This document shows, one piece after another, positions 25,601 through 38,400 of a stretch of DNA of 64,000 bases. The position numbers and the translations under genes were made by a program. The stretch's first letter is position 1, and every line of letters starts with the position of its first letter. Under the pieces are notes generated by a model. That model did not search any database, was not told the DNA's origin, and was given only the letters and a program-made list of their open reading frames with translations. Source of the stretch: Leptobrachium leishanense (Eukaryota; Chordata; Amphibia; Anura; Megophryidae); the NCBI GenBank assembly GCA_009667805.1, contig CM019068.1, positions 5,811,218 to 5,875,217 on the forward strand, in the 5' to 3' direction.

Positions 25601-28600
25601 TCACACAATGGATGCACCCAGTGACACATATAGAGGAAAATATCACACAATGGTGCACCCAGTAACACATATAGATGAAAAATCACACAATGGATGCACC
25701 CAGTGACACATATAGAGGAAAATATCACACAATGGATGCACCCAGTGACACATATAGAGGAAAATATCACACAATTGATGCACCCAGTGACACATATAGA
25801 GGAAAATATCACACAATGGACGCACCCAGTGACACATATAGAGAAAAATATCACACAATGGATGTGCCCAGTGACACATATAGAGAAAAATATCACACAA
25901 TGGACGTGCCCAGTGACACCTATAGAATAAAATATCACACAATGGATGCACCCAGTGACATATGTTTTCCTCTATATCACACAATGGATGCACCCAGTGA
26001 CACATATAGAGGGGAATATCACACAATGGATGCACCCAGTGACACATATAGAGGAAAATATCACACAATGGATGCACCCAGTGACACATATAGAGGGGAA
26101 TATCACACAATGGATGCACCCAGTGACACATATAGAGGAAAATATCACACAATGGATGCACCCAGTGACACATATAGAGGAAACTATCACACAATGGATG
26201 CACCCAGTGACACATATAGAGGAAAATATCACACAATGGATGCACCCAGTGACACATGTAGAGGAAAATATTACCTAAACTAAACATACAAGAGAAAAAC
26301 AAACACATGGAAGATATCAGCAACATAAATAAGGACATTGCATTTTGAGTGGTACTGGCCCTTTAAAAGCAGATGAGGGGAGGAGGACATACATATGGTA
26401 AATGCTTGTATGTGTCCAGAAGTGTAAACCCGAGGAATAAATAACTCACAGTGTCCGACATTTCAATGTTTCAGATTAGTTTTACAATTGAATAAAAAAT
26501 GTTAAACTCCGGGATTTTCAGATAACGTCATTATTTATTCTTCGTGTTAATCGTCATGTTCCTTTATAAAAAATCTTAAACAATATTACGGTTTGTTATC
26601 ATCAATTACGTTTTCCTTCCTTCTCTTCGTTGTTCCGGACCAACAGGTGGAGCTGGAGTTCTCAGAGAAGAAAGTCCGTCCCGGGAGGAAGGTGAACCTG
26701 GAGATAAAGGCGGAATCGGGCTCCCTGTGTTCCGTTCGGTCTGTCGATAAAGGAGTTCTGCTTCACCAGTCACACACAGGAACTAGCAAGTCTTCCATCC
26801 TGGTGAGATAAAGACATACCACACAATGCCTACAGTAATGGTGAGATATGTAAACCTTAGGCAACAATGTCTGCTAAAGAAACATCCAGGCACACATCAC
26901 AACGCGCGGAACCAACACAAATAACGTCTGCATAGAAGCAGAATACCCCCACATTCTCTATTTCAAACTATGAAATCATCACCATTTGACCCTAATGGTC
27001 CCCAATTTGACCAAAATGTTATCATATATTCTAATCTAATCAATAGGGGGCACTGTGTATTTTGTGCATTAGCCATTGTGGACTTGCAGAAGCATGATAG
27101 CACCTGGTGGTCTTAACCTGCACAAGCATGATAGCACCTGGTGCTTCTAACCTGCACAAGCATGATAGCACCTGGTGCTTCTAACCTGCACAAGCATGAT
27201 AGCACCTGGTGCTTCTAACCTGCACAAGCATGATGGCACCTGGTGCTCCTAACCTGCACAAACATGATAGCACCTGGTGCTCCTAACCTGCACAAACATG
27301 ATAGCACCTGGTGCTCCTAACCTGCACAAGCATGATAGCACCTGGTGCTCCTAACCTGCACAAGCATGATAGCACCTGGTGCTCCTAACCTGCACAAGCA
27401 TGATAGCACCTGGTGCTCCTAACCTGCACAAGCATGATAGCACCTGATGCTCCTAACCTGCACAAGCATGATAGCACCTGGTGCTCCTAACCTGCACAAG
27501 CATGATAGCACCTGGTGCTCCTAACCTGCACAACATGATAGCACCTGGTGCTCCTAACCTGCACAAGCATGATAGCACCTGGTGCTCCTAACCTGCACAA
27601 GCATGATGGCACCTGGTGCTCCTAACCTGCACAAGCATGATGGCACCTGGTGCTCCTAACCTGCACAAACATGATAGCACCTGGTGCTCCTAACCTGCAC
27701 AAGCATGATAGCACCTGGTGCTCCTAACCTGCACAAGCATGATAGCACCTGGTGCTTCTAACCTGCACAAACATGATAGCACCTGGTGCTCTAACCTGCA
27801 CAAGCATGATAGCACCTGGTGCTCCTAACCTGCACAAACATGATAGCACCTGGTGCTCCTAACCTGCACAAGCATGATAGCACCTGGTGCTCCTAACCTG
27901 CACAAACATGATAGCACCTGGTGCTCCTAACCTGCACAAGCATGATAGCACCTGGTGCTCCTAACCTGCACAAGCATGATGGCACCTGGTGCTCCTAACC
28001 TGCACAAGCATGATGGCACCTGGTGCTCCTAACCTGCACAAGCATGATGGCACCTGGTCTGCCAGTAAAATATGGTCATTTTCCATTGTGACCCCTTTAA
28101 TACAGTGTGTTTAGTTGTAATTTCTATATTCGTGCTAATGTATAGTGTCTGCAGTGTTACTGTCACACGGTGATACTTCAAATACAACTTATTTCATACA
28201 ATATTAGAGCTGGTGATTCACACCCTGATATGACGCGTTGATATACCCCTGTAGTCACACTCCATGTTCGGGTTGTTCTCTTCGTTGTGATGAAATGCAC
28301 CTTTTACTGAAGCGCTCTGACATGTCTACGTGTTTCAATATTGCAGGATGGCATCAAGGAGTGGATAATTAATACAGGTGTTTATGACTTCCCCAACATT
28401 CCGGAGGATTTTGAGGAATATCGGTGTCTGGAAAAGGAAGCCCTGGAGCAGACCCAACGACAACATCCCTGGTATCACGGCACCTCGGATGTGTACAGCT
28501 TATTTAAGGTGCGCGCCGTGATTAATGTGTCCAACAATAAGAATTTATTATATAATACAAACAGTTTGTGGCCGAAGAGACTCACATTCCGTCGCTCCAT

Positions 28601-31600
28601 TTCATTATGAACTCAAAATTTACTGTTTATGCCACACGGTTCTTCCTATTTTGGTGGATGTCTACATGACTTTAAGCGTTTTTCTACCTGCTTGGTCAAG
28701 GCTGACCATCTCCTGTGGTGACTGGCTTCTGAGATTACCAGCCAACCCTTTAATTAGAAAAACAGGTCAGCGTTAGGTGAGGCCGTCAAAGGCCCCGATT
28801 GAGAATGAGCCTCACATTTTAAGCTTTGCTTAAGGTCTCGTTAATGCTGGAGTCGCCACTACTGCCATTACTGATTTTACTTCTCATAACTGGTGCCCCC
28901 TGCTCCAATCATTGGTCTCAAGACTGGTTTCTCGACCCAGGTTCCTGCTGCGATAGTTTGCAAGATGTCTGCCTTAAAACAATGGAAAAACAAAAAAAGG
29001 CAATCTCCAACATACCTTACGTGGACGGAGAGATCAGAGATCCTGCTGAGGACGCAAGAACCAGTTAAAATGGCGAGAAAACGTGCACTAATACTAACCC
29101 TGGATCAATCTCCAGGAACGGACCCTTCAATGTCATCATGTGGCATCCCTCAACTCCTCTGTCACCTTGTAACTGCCACCTATAACCTTGGGAATGAACA
29201 CGATGTGTGAGTCAGGGTCAGAGAAATTAATAGGAATGTTCCTAAATTGAGAATCAGCAAACTGGAATAATGCGTTAAGATGAAAACCCCTTTAGCCTTA
29301 ATATTGTTTCATGGGGCCTGTTCTGCGTCTGTCTTGACATGTGGACGCCTCATGCGTTGGCTTCTATTTAACATGTCTTGTGAGGTGTTTGTCAGCCATA
29401 GATTACTCATTCTGGATCACTTGGTTATGCTCGCAGGATTTACTGAATCTCGCAGCACTCTCCGTCATCTTTACATCTTGCGGCTGTGCGACCAATCATG
29501 GTGAAGCCTTTATAAATTTGTGTTTCTGCCTCTCCTTCATGATGAGGGCTCTTGGTCCATGGATGAGCTTTCCTGAAGATTTCCCACTGTTGCATGATGA
29601 CTTGTACCAAAGTGATGTTATATTGGCTGATGCTTTACTGGCAGCTGTATGTAATAACATGATTTTTATGCTTTCTCTTTTATTTGCACACGTTATCCAT
29701 AACCCACCCAGGAGAGTGGACTCAAGGTGTTCACCAACACTAAGATCAAGCAGCCGGTGACGTGTTTGGCTCCGGAATTCACCTTACGCAGTTTTGATGG
29801 TGTAGTGCAGCTAAGTTCAAAACCCAAAGCTTCACGTGGTGAGTCAGTGTGGATCTGTGAGGTGGACCAAGTATATTGTTAGAAAATACAGCTCCCACAG
29901 GTTATAGTATCTTCACACCTCGTAGACTCCTCCTCATCTGTTTTACATTGATAGTTGTCCTGTCACGTTTCGTCGCTCTGTCCCCCTGCCCTCTGCATTC
30001 ATGTATACCTGTTTTTTCCCCATGTGTTCTTATGTTGCTTTTCCTGGGTAGCAGTCCAGGGGTTAATTGCTTCATGTCTGTCTGTTCACCTGCTGATCGT
30101 TGTCCTGATCCCCTCCCTATTTAAAGCGATGGGCCAATATCCCATCGCTCTATCATTGTTCCAGTTTGCCTGTACCCAGCCTGCTGTGTTCTGAGCTCCC
30201 TGCGGTTCTTCTGGTCCTAGTCTGTATTTTCTTGTTCAGTTTATTTCTTTTGGTTTCCCCTGTCTGTCTGCTGTTTCCCCAGTTATTCTCGTGTTCCTGG
30301 TTTATGTTATACGTATTCTGATTACCTGGTTCTGACCCTTTTTGCTTGGCTGACTTATCTCCCGGTTCTGGATCCCTGGCTTCTGTATAAGGTACACATT
30401 CTGGTTTTTGACTCCTGGCTTTTCTTGACTTTTCTTGTGGATGCTCCTTGCCTGTAACGTTAATATTTACTCATGCACATTCCTGTAGTCATCTGTATGT
30501 CCTTAGACTCTGCACGGCGCTGCTGTATTATTTTACTTTAGAGCAGATCCGGCTATTCTAAAGACCGGTCTTTCAGAGTAGGGCTGCTGTTTACCGTGCC
30601 GGATCTCTGGCCTAGATTGTATACCAGTGTTGTGCAGAGTTCTATTGTTTATCCTGTGCTGTGCGCTCCTGTTTTTATTGCCAAGAATGGTATCTCTGCT
30701 TATAGGAGCTTGACCACACCGCTAGACTGGTGTCGCCAGCATTACATGTCCTTTCACTAATTGACTTGGGTGTTCGTATGGTCTGAGCGATGCTGATCTC
30801 ACGCTGTGTCTTTACGGTTGGATTTTCTCTCTCGATCTCTCCTGCAGTCAACCTTTTACGGCCATTCTTCATTTAATTTATTTTGCGTTTCCTCTTTTTC
30901 TTCGCACTCACTGTGTCTATAAATGTTTTTTTCTATTCTTAATGGAATTTGCTGATGTCATTTTCCAGTTTCAAACAGTAATGAAAATTCTGAAAAAGTG
31001 CGGACGTTTTTCCCAGACACCTGGTTGTATGATCTGGTTCCCATAGGGTAAGACACATTGATGATTGTAGGACCAGGCATTGGTTTCTGTGCACTAGTGG
31101 TCATATTATTGTCCTCATTGATTAAGAGCATACTGGCAGGCAGTAGCAAGGCTGCAAAGAGTAGAAAGCACTGCCTGTGGAGGGGGCTGTCCTCCTCCGG
31201 CCTATCACTGTGCGTCGGCATGGACATCTTATCTTTGAGTGATATGGACACAAAACCTTGGCCACTCTTCTTTCCTTGTAGACCCAAAGGACTAGCCATA
31301 TTAAATGTGACAGCTCCTGACAGTATCACCAGCTGGGTGACCGACGCGTTTTGCCTGTGGAAATCTGGTTTTGGAGAGACGAACGCCGTCTCACTCACAA
31401 CTTTCAAACCCTACTTTATCGATCTGATGCTACCCTACTCGATAATCCAGGGGGAGGAGCTCACACTCACTGCAATCGTCTTCAGCTACGTGAAGCAGTG
31501 CATGATGGTACGTAAGAGGAAAGAGCATCGTTAATGTGCGGACCTCAATGGGATGGTCACAGCTTCACTTTGGCGTGGCTGACATTAATAGCAGTAATAA

Positions 31601-34600
31601 AAACTATAAACTCTGTACAAACTCACCAAAAATGCATCAAAACAATTCTAAGGTAAACCTTAGATCCTGGCGCAGCTGGAGTCATGAGGGGCCAAACTCC
31701 TGAAGGTGGGGGAGGGGTATGGGCACAACATTTCTGGTTGAAACCTTTATTAGAGCGTTAAAGCTCTCGCACAGCCAAAACATTGCCTTGGTGCTCTGGA
31801 ATTTGTTCATCCAAAGCTGGCGTCCCCGAACTCCCCCTAGAGTGTCTAGACTCCCTCCTGGTGTGCCTGAACTCTCCCTGGTGTGCCTGAACTCTCCTTG
31901 GCGTGCCTTGACTCCCCCTGGCCTGTCTACACTCCCTCCTGGCGTGCCTAAACTCCCCCTGGTGTGCCTGGACTCCCCAAGGTGTGTCTAGTCTCTCTCA
32001 TGGTGTGCATGGACTCCCCCTGGCCTGTCTACACTCCCTCCTGGTGTGCCTGAACTCCCCCTGGTTTGCCTGGACTCCCCCTGGCCTGTCCAGACTCCCT
32101 CCTGGCGTGCCTGAACTCCTCCTGGTGTGCCTGGACTCCCCCTGGTGTGCCTGAACTCCCCAGGCGGGTCCAGACTCCCTCCTGGTGTGCCTGGACTCCC
32201 CATAGCATTTATAGACTCTCTCCTGGTGTGCTTGGACTCCCCCTGGTGTGCCTGGACTCCTCCTGGCATGCCTGGACTCCCCCTGGTGTGCAAGGACTCC
32301 CCAAGGCGTGTCTAGACTCCCTCCTGTCGTGCCTGGACTCTCCCTGGCTTGTCTTCACTCCCTCCTGGTGTGCCTGAACTCACCCTGGTGTGCCTGGACT
32401 CCCCTGGTGTGCCTGGACTCCCCTGGTGTGCCTGAACTCCCCCTGGCGGGTCTAGACTACCTCCTGGTGTGCCTGAACTCCCCAGGCGTGCCTAGACTCC
32501 CCCTGGGGTTTCTAGACTCCCTCCTAGTTTGCCTGAACTCCCACTGGCATGTCTAGACTCCCTCCTGGTGTGCTGCCTGGACTCCTTCCTGGTGTGCCTG
32601 AACTCCTTCCTGATGTGCCTGGACTCCCTCCTGGTGTTCCTGAACTCCCTCTGGTGTGCCTGGACTCCCCCTGGCGTGTCTAGACTCCCTCCTGGAGTGT
32701 CTAGACTCCCTCCTGGTGTGCCTATACCCCTTTCTACATCTACAATTAACAGTATTATCCCAAAAGAACAGCTCTTCATATTTACAATGTGTCGGGCCTC
32801 AATCTCATGACTATTGTTTTTATTATCAATGTCATTGTCATGTATCCAGGCCCAGTATTTCCAACATTGTTTACAATATGAAGGGATGTAAAACTGAAAA
32901 ATTACAAGTATAATTATAATATATGAAGGTCACATGATGTAATCACGATTTCTCCACATCGTTAGTGGTGGTGATATGAAGCTGATTTAAAATGTGCAGA
33001 ATCAGCCTCATTTTATGGTCACTTCTTAGGTTAGTGAACGAGCTTTACAGAGTCTGCAGAAAATGACTCCGCCCAGACATAACCGGGTCTCCTTCTCTTA
33101 CCCTCCCTCAATAACAGGCGGTGGTGTGGCTTTCAGATTCCCCAGACTTCACAGTTATCCAGGGCTCAAGGAAGCAGTACGCCTGTATCTGTGCTGACCA
33201 GATGGCCTCCTTCACCTGGAACATCACCACCGTGAAAATAGGTGATTAGGATTATCCAGTCGCACCCAGGACGTGATGAGCGTGACGCACATTGTATTTA
33301 ATAAACGTATTGATGGGAAATGATCACATGAATACAGTGCGAGCTGTGTCCAGGTTACTCTGCCGAGTGCCAGTACTTAAGGTCCAGTATTCATAATCTA
33401 GAGGCTAAAGGCATTTTTTCAGCTCAGATAATGAAAAGTGACCTTCCATGAAACCAGAAGTTCTAACCCAGGCTTCTATCCCTAATTTGTAACCCTGATT
33501 TTCTGTGGTTCTGCAACAGGTTTAATCAAGCAAATCCTCTAGGTTTCAGTGTAAAAAAAAAACCCTGTTGTTTTTATCAAATATTTATTCAACCGTTTAC
33601 GTTTATTGTGTTCATTTGCAACAGAAAATCTCTTTATTTGGTTATTTTTTACAATTTATTAGGCATTTTTAGGATATAAATACCAGCCGTACAAAATAAA
33701 ATATAGGCGGTGCTACAATAAAAATACCAGCCATATAAAATAATCCCATAGGTTTCAATGTAAAAAATATTTCCCATTTTTATTAAATAATTATTCTACC
33801 GTCTATTCTCTTCACTTGGAGCAAAAAGTCTCTTTATTTTCTAGAATTTTTTATGCATTTTTGGGATTTTTTGGGGGATTTTTTTTGGATTCCTAATTTA
33901 TTTTAAAACAAAGGCTTTTTTCTTTCCCGAACGCAGTGGTTTTTTTCTTTCCTTCAGTCTGGCTGCATTTGACTGGCGCTGTCTATGGTGCTGAAACCTA
34001 TTCAGCACCATAGATAGCAGCTCCTCGGGGTTCTGTAGCACGATGGATTCAGCACCATGGATAGTCCCCGCTGATCGTAGCCAGACTGGAGGAAAGGAAA
34101 AAAATCCTGCTACGTTCAGCAAAGAAAAAAAGCCTTGTTTTAAAATAAATTAGGAATCAAAAGATTTCACCAAAATATCCTGAAAAATGCCTAAAACATA
34201 AAAATACTTTTTGCTGTAAGTGAAAAGAATAGATGGTTGAATAAATATTTAATAAAACCAGAATATTGTTTACATTGAAACCTATAGGATTATTTATTTT
34301 AATTTATTTTAGTACAGACTGGTATTTTATTTTAGTACAGACTGGTATTTTCTTTTAGTACCGGCTATTTTTTTTTTTAGTACCGGCTGTATTTTATTTT
34401 GTATGACTGTTTTGTTTTTTTTAGTACCGGTGGGTATTTTCATTTTATTGTAGTACCGGCTAGCTGACATCCTCAGTGCTCAATTATATTTCAGCACCAA
34501 GCACAGGGGGATTAAGTATCTAAGTAATAAATTAATCCGTTTCACATTCCAATAACTAATAAAAACGAAATACGAATCAACCAGAAATACAAAATAACAA

Positions 34601-35395
34601 TAAAAATGAAATATGTTGCGATCCGAAATACGAATTACTAATAAATACGAAATAACAAATGGATCAGAAAAAACAAAATACCGGCTGTCCAAACTAAAGA
34701 ATCAGTTAGAAATACAAATCGCGGTAACATAACGAACAAAGCAAAAAAAAAAAAACAACAGAACAAAATGATCCGAAACTGTTTTTTTTGCTGTGCACAT
34801 GTCTACAATAAAATTCACGGTGACGGCATTTTCTGCTTCTTCCACGATGAACTAGAATGTATTGCAACTCAGAATGGTCTTAATTCAGTGCAGCATATCC
34901 TTTCTTTCTGGTATGTTTATGTTCCAAGGGGGCATTCAGCACCGGAGTGGCTTCTCTCAGGACTCAGGAGACCTTGTGTCTCTCACACTCACTGGTTAAT
35001 GGACTATATGGAGCAATATGATCTGTACATTCCAATCATCACGTGCATTTAACATTTTATTTTACGTAAAAACCTTGAGCATGTCCACAATCCTATGTTT
35101 TAAATATCTATGTATGTGTACAGTATATATGTGTATGTATATTTATTTATTTGCTAATTCAGCGTAATGGAAATGGAATAATAGAATAGATTTTCTCTGG
35201 TAAGGCTCATGTCATCGTTAGGAAAGCCGTTACATTTCAATGTTTCTAAATAAAAAACTTTGTAGGTTAAACAAAACAAAAATGAACGTATTGGGTGAAA
35301 TCTCACCCCACGCCATTAATGCCCCTCCGGGTATTTGTTCTCTTTCTGCCAGAACTTTACCGAAAGAAAACACTTTGTGCTGATATTAAGCGTGT

Positions 35396-35426
<31 letters not shown>

Positions 35427-38400
35427 GTCATTTTTATACAGAAGGTTTAAAGTCTTGATGTTTTGTGTCTTTCTAAAAAAGGCGTTGTGAAACTGTCAGT
35501 GAGAAGCAGCGCCGCGAGGCAGGAGGGAGGATGCACCGAAAGGGATTTCAACCAACGGAAGAAGCTACGGTCAGACGCCCTGATGAAATCTGTCATAGTG
35601 AAGGTGAGAAGGGAAACGGCAAAGAAATGTTTATCAAACGCAAACATTTTATCCCAAAAATCACTTACTTTGTATAATAAAAATAGCAAAGTTTGTGTTT
35701 CATACACAGATATATATATATTTATTCAGAGAGAGACGAATTGACCACTGAATTGCACCGGACAGTGATTCCTCCGTACGCAGGGCCGGATTATCCATTA
35801 GGCACAGTAGGCATGTGCCTACAGGCACCTGCCACAAGGGGGCGCCTTGCTCTGTGTGTTGTTTTTTTTAACAATTTGCAATAATTTAGACCACTGTATC
35901 TCTGGAGCCCTAAGGGCTAGAGGGACATATGAGGTATCATTGGAACGGTCAGTTTATAGTCTTTCCAGTGATACCAAATATAACCAGGTTAGATTTATGT
36001 AAAAAAAAATATCTATTAGTAAAACAAATTTAAAATATTGTTTTAACAAGGCACTATTATTCAGTTTACAATTATAAAAGTGAACAGTGATTCTGCACTA
36101 ACTCACCTCATTTATCATACTGCCAGCAAGTGTGTATCTGGTGAAGCAACGCATTGTTTAAGTCAAAACTTAGACCGTGGCGTTGCAGTGAGGAGGGACA
36201 GGGGGACTTTGGAACCTGCATCCCTAAATTGTACACCGCACAAGGTTAAGTGAGGTGTCATTGGAAAGGTCAGAGTTTAGTCTTTACAATGATAACAAAC
36301 ATGACCATGTAATGTGTAAAAGTAAATGAAAAATATTTTTTTTCTGTTCTACAGCAAAGGCAATATTTCCTTTTACATATAAAACAAACAGTGGTGCTGC
36401 ATTCACTGCCCTCCTCCTTTAACCATTCTACCCCACTGACTCCCTCACTCCCTGCCCCCTCTTCTACTATATCTTCCTTTTCTACAGTCTCAGAGGAGGA
36501 TGTAACAGAACTTCTTATGTCCTCCTACCCGACCACCTGTCCACTTGATCCTATCGCCTCACACCTTATTCGGTCTGTCCTACCAGTTACTGTCCCTGCT
36601 TTCACTCATATTTTTAACTTCTCCTCTGGAATATTCTCCTCTGTATTCAAACGTGCTTTGATCACCCCATTCTAAAAACGCCAGCTTTTGATGCTACCTC
36701 CCTCTTGAACTACTGTCCCATCTCTCTGCTCCCCTTTGCCTCCAAAATCTCAGACCGTCTGGTCGATAACCAGCTCACCGGTTTACTTGCTGCTAACTCT
36801 CTACTCGATCCGCACCAGTCTGGCTTTCGATCCCAACAATCTACTTAGACTGCTCTGACCAAGGTGACTAATGATTTAGCTACCGCTGAAACCAAAGGTC
36901 CTTTCTCCCTCCTTATTCTCCTTGACCTTTCCGCTGCATTTGACACTGGTGATTACCCTCTCCAGTTCCTCACGCTGCGTCAACTTGGCCTCAGTAACAT
37001 TACTCTCTCCTGGTCCTCTTCCTGTCTCTCTTTTCGATCCTTCAGTTTCTCCTTCTTTGGTGTCTCTTCACCACAAGTTCGTCTTTCAGTTGGGGTTCCT
37101 CAAGGCTTTGTTCTGGGTCCCCTACTCTTCTCGATCTATACTGCCTCTTTGAACAACCTCATCTCTTTCTATGGATTCCATTATCACCTCTATGCTGATG
37201 ACACCCAAATCTACCTTTCCTCTCTCGATCTCTCTTCTCCGGTGTTGGACCGTGTTACTGCCGGCCTATCGGTTGTCTCCGACTGGATGACTTCCTGTTT
37301 CCTAAAGCTCAACCTCTCGAAAACTAAACTTCTCATCTTCCCTCCCTCTAAAACCTGCATTCCTGCGCCAATTTCTCTTCAGGTGAATGGTGCCACCATT
37401 ACTTCTACCTCTCAAGCTCCATTGCCTCAGGGTCCTCTTGGACTCCAATCTATCCTTTACTGCTCACAGTAAGAAAAACAGTTTCGGTTTGGGGGGTAGG
37501 GGTGCTCCGCATTTCTGTGCCTACAGGCTCCTGGAGGTGCAAATCCGGCCCTGTCCGTACAGTGCAATATTCGGGCCATTCAGCTATTCAGAGAGCAGGC
37601 AGTGTGCCACATATTAGGGAATTGCCAGCAAGTATGGTGCCTGTTCGAGGGCAGTGAAATACGGTGCCTGTTCAACGGCAGTGAAATACGGTGCTGTTCG
37701 GCGGCAGTGAAATATGGTGCCTGTTCGGTGGCAGTGAAATACGGGGCCTGTTCGGCGGCAGTGAAATACGGTGCCTGTTCAAGGGCAGTGAAATACGGTG
37801 CTGTTCGGCAGCAGTGAAATCCCCCATACAGAAGCAATGGTTAATCTATTCACATTGAACAGCAGTGAAATGTCAGTGAAATGCCCTGATGTTCAGTGGT
37901 TTCATTCGACAGGTTTAATCAGGCGAATCCCATAGGTTTCAATGTTACAAATATTCCCGTTTTTACTCAATTCGATAAAATTTAGCAAATTGACAGTTTT
38001 CTGAATAGACGTACTGCCATGAAATTGCACCATACGTGGAAATTCACTGTTTTGTGCAATTCAGTGGCCAATTCGGCTCCTTGAATAACACTTTATGGGT
38101 TTTACCTCCTTAAACCTGTCAAATTGTAACGGCGAAAATCAGGGCAATTCGGTGCAATGCGGCGTTCTTGAATAGACTAATCAATAGATTCCAAATGGAC
38201 AATTTCAGTACCAGCGAATTGCAGCGTACTTTGCTGTCAATTCACTTGTATTTGGTGAATTGTCAGCTTAGTGAAAAGCAAATTGCCCCGAAATCGCAGA
38301 TACGGTGAAATTCACCATTTGGTGACAAATTTGGAGGTTAGTGAATAACCCCTTAAGTGACACAATCAAACTGTATGAAGTATAAACCTATGGCTGTCTT

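Noticed and set aside
24643..26338. Open frames on both strands of the 42-bp minisatellite
   Set aside because: Same cause: a unit divisible by three with no stop. The frames mirror each other and end at array edges.
24636..28060. CRISPR-like regular repeats
   Set aside because: Units are directly adjacent with no unique spacers, and the DNA is vertebrate. They are minisatellites.
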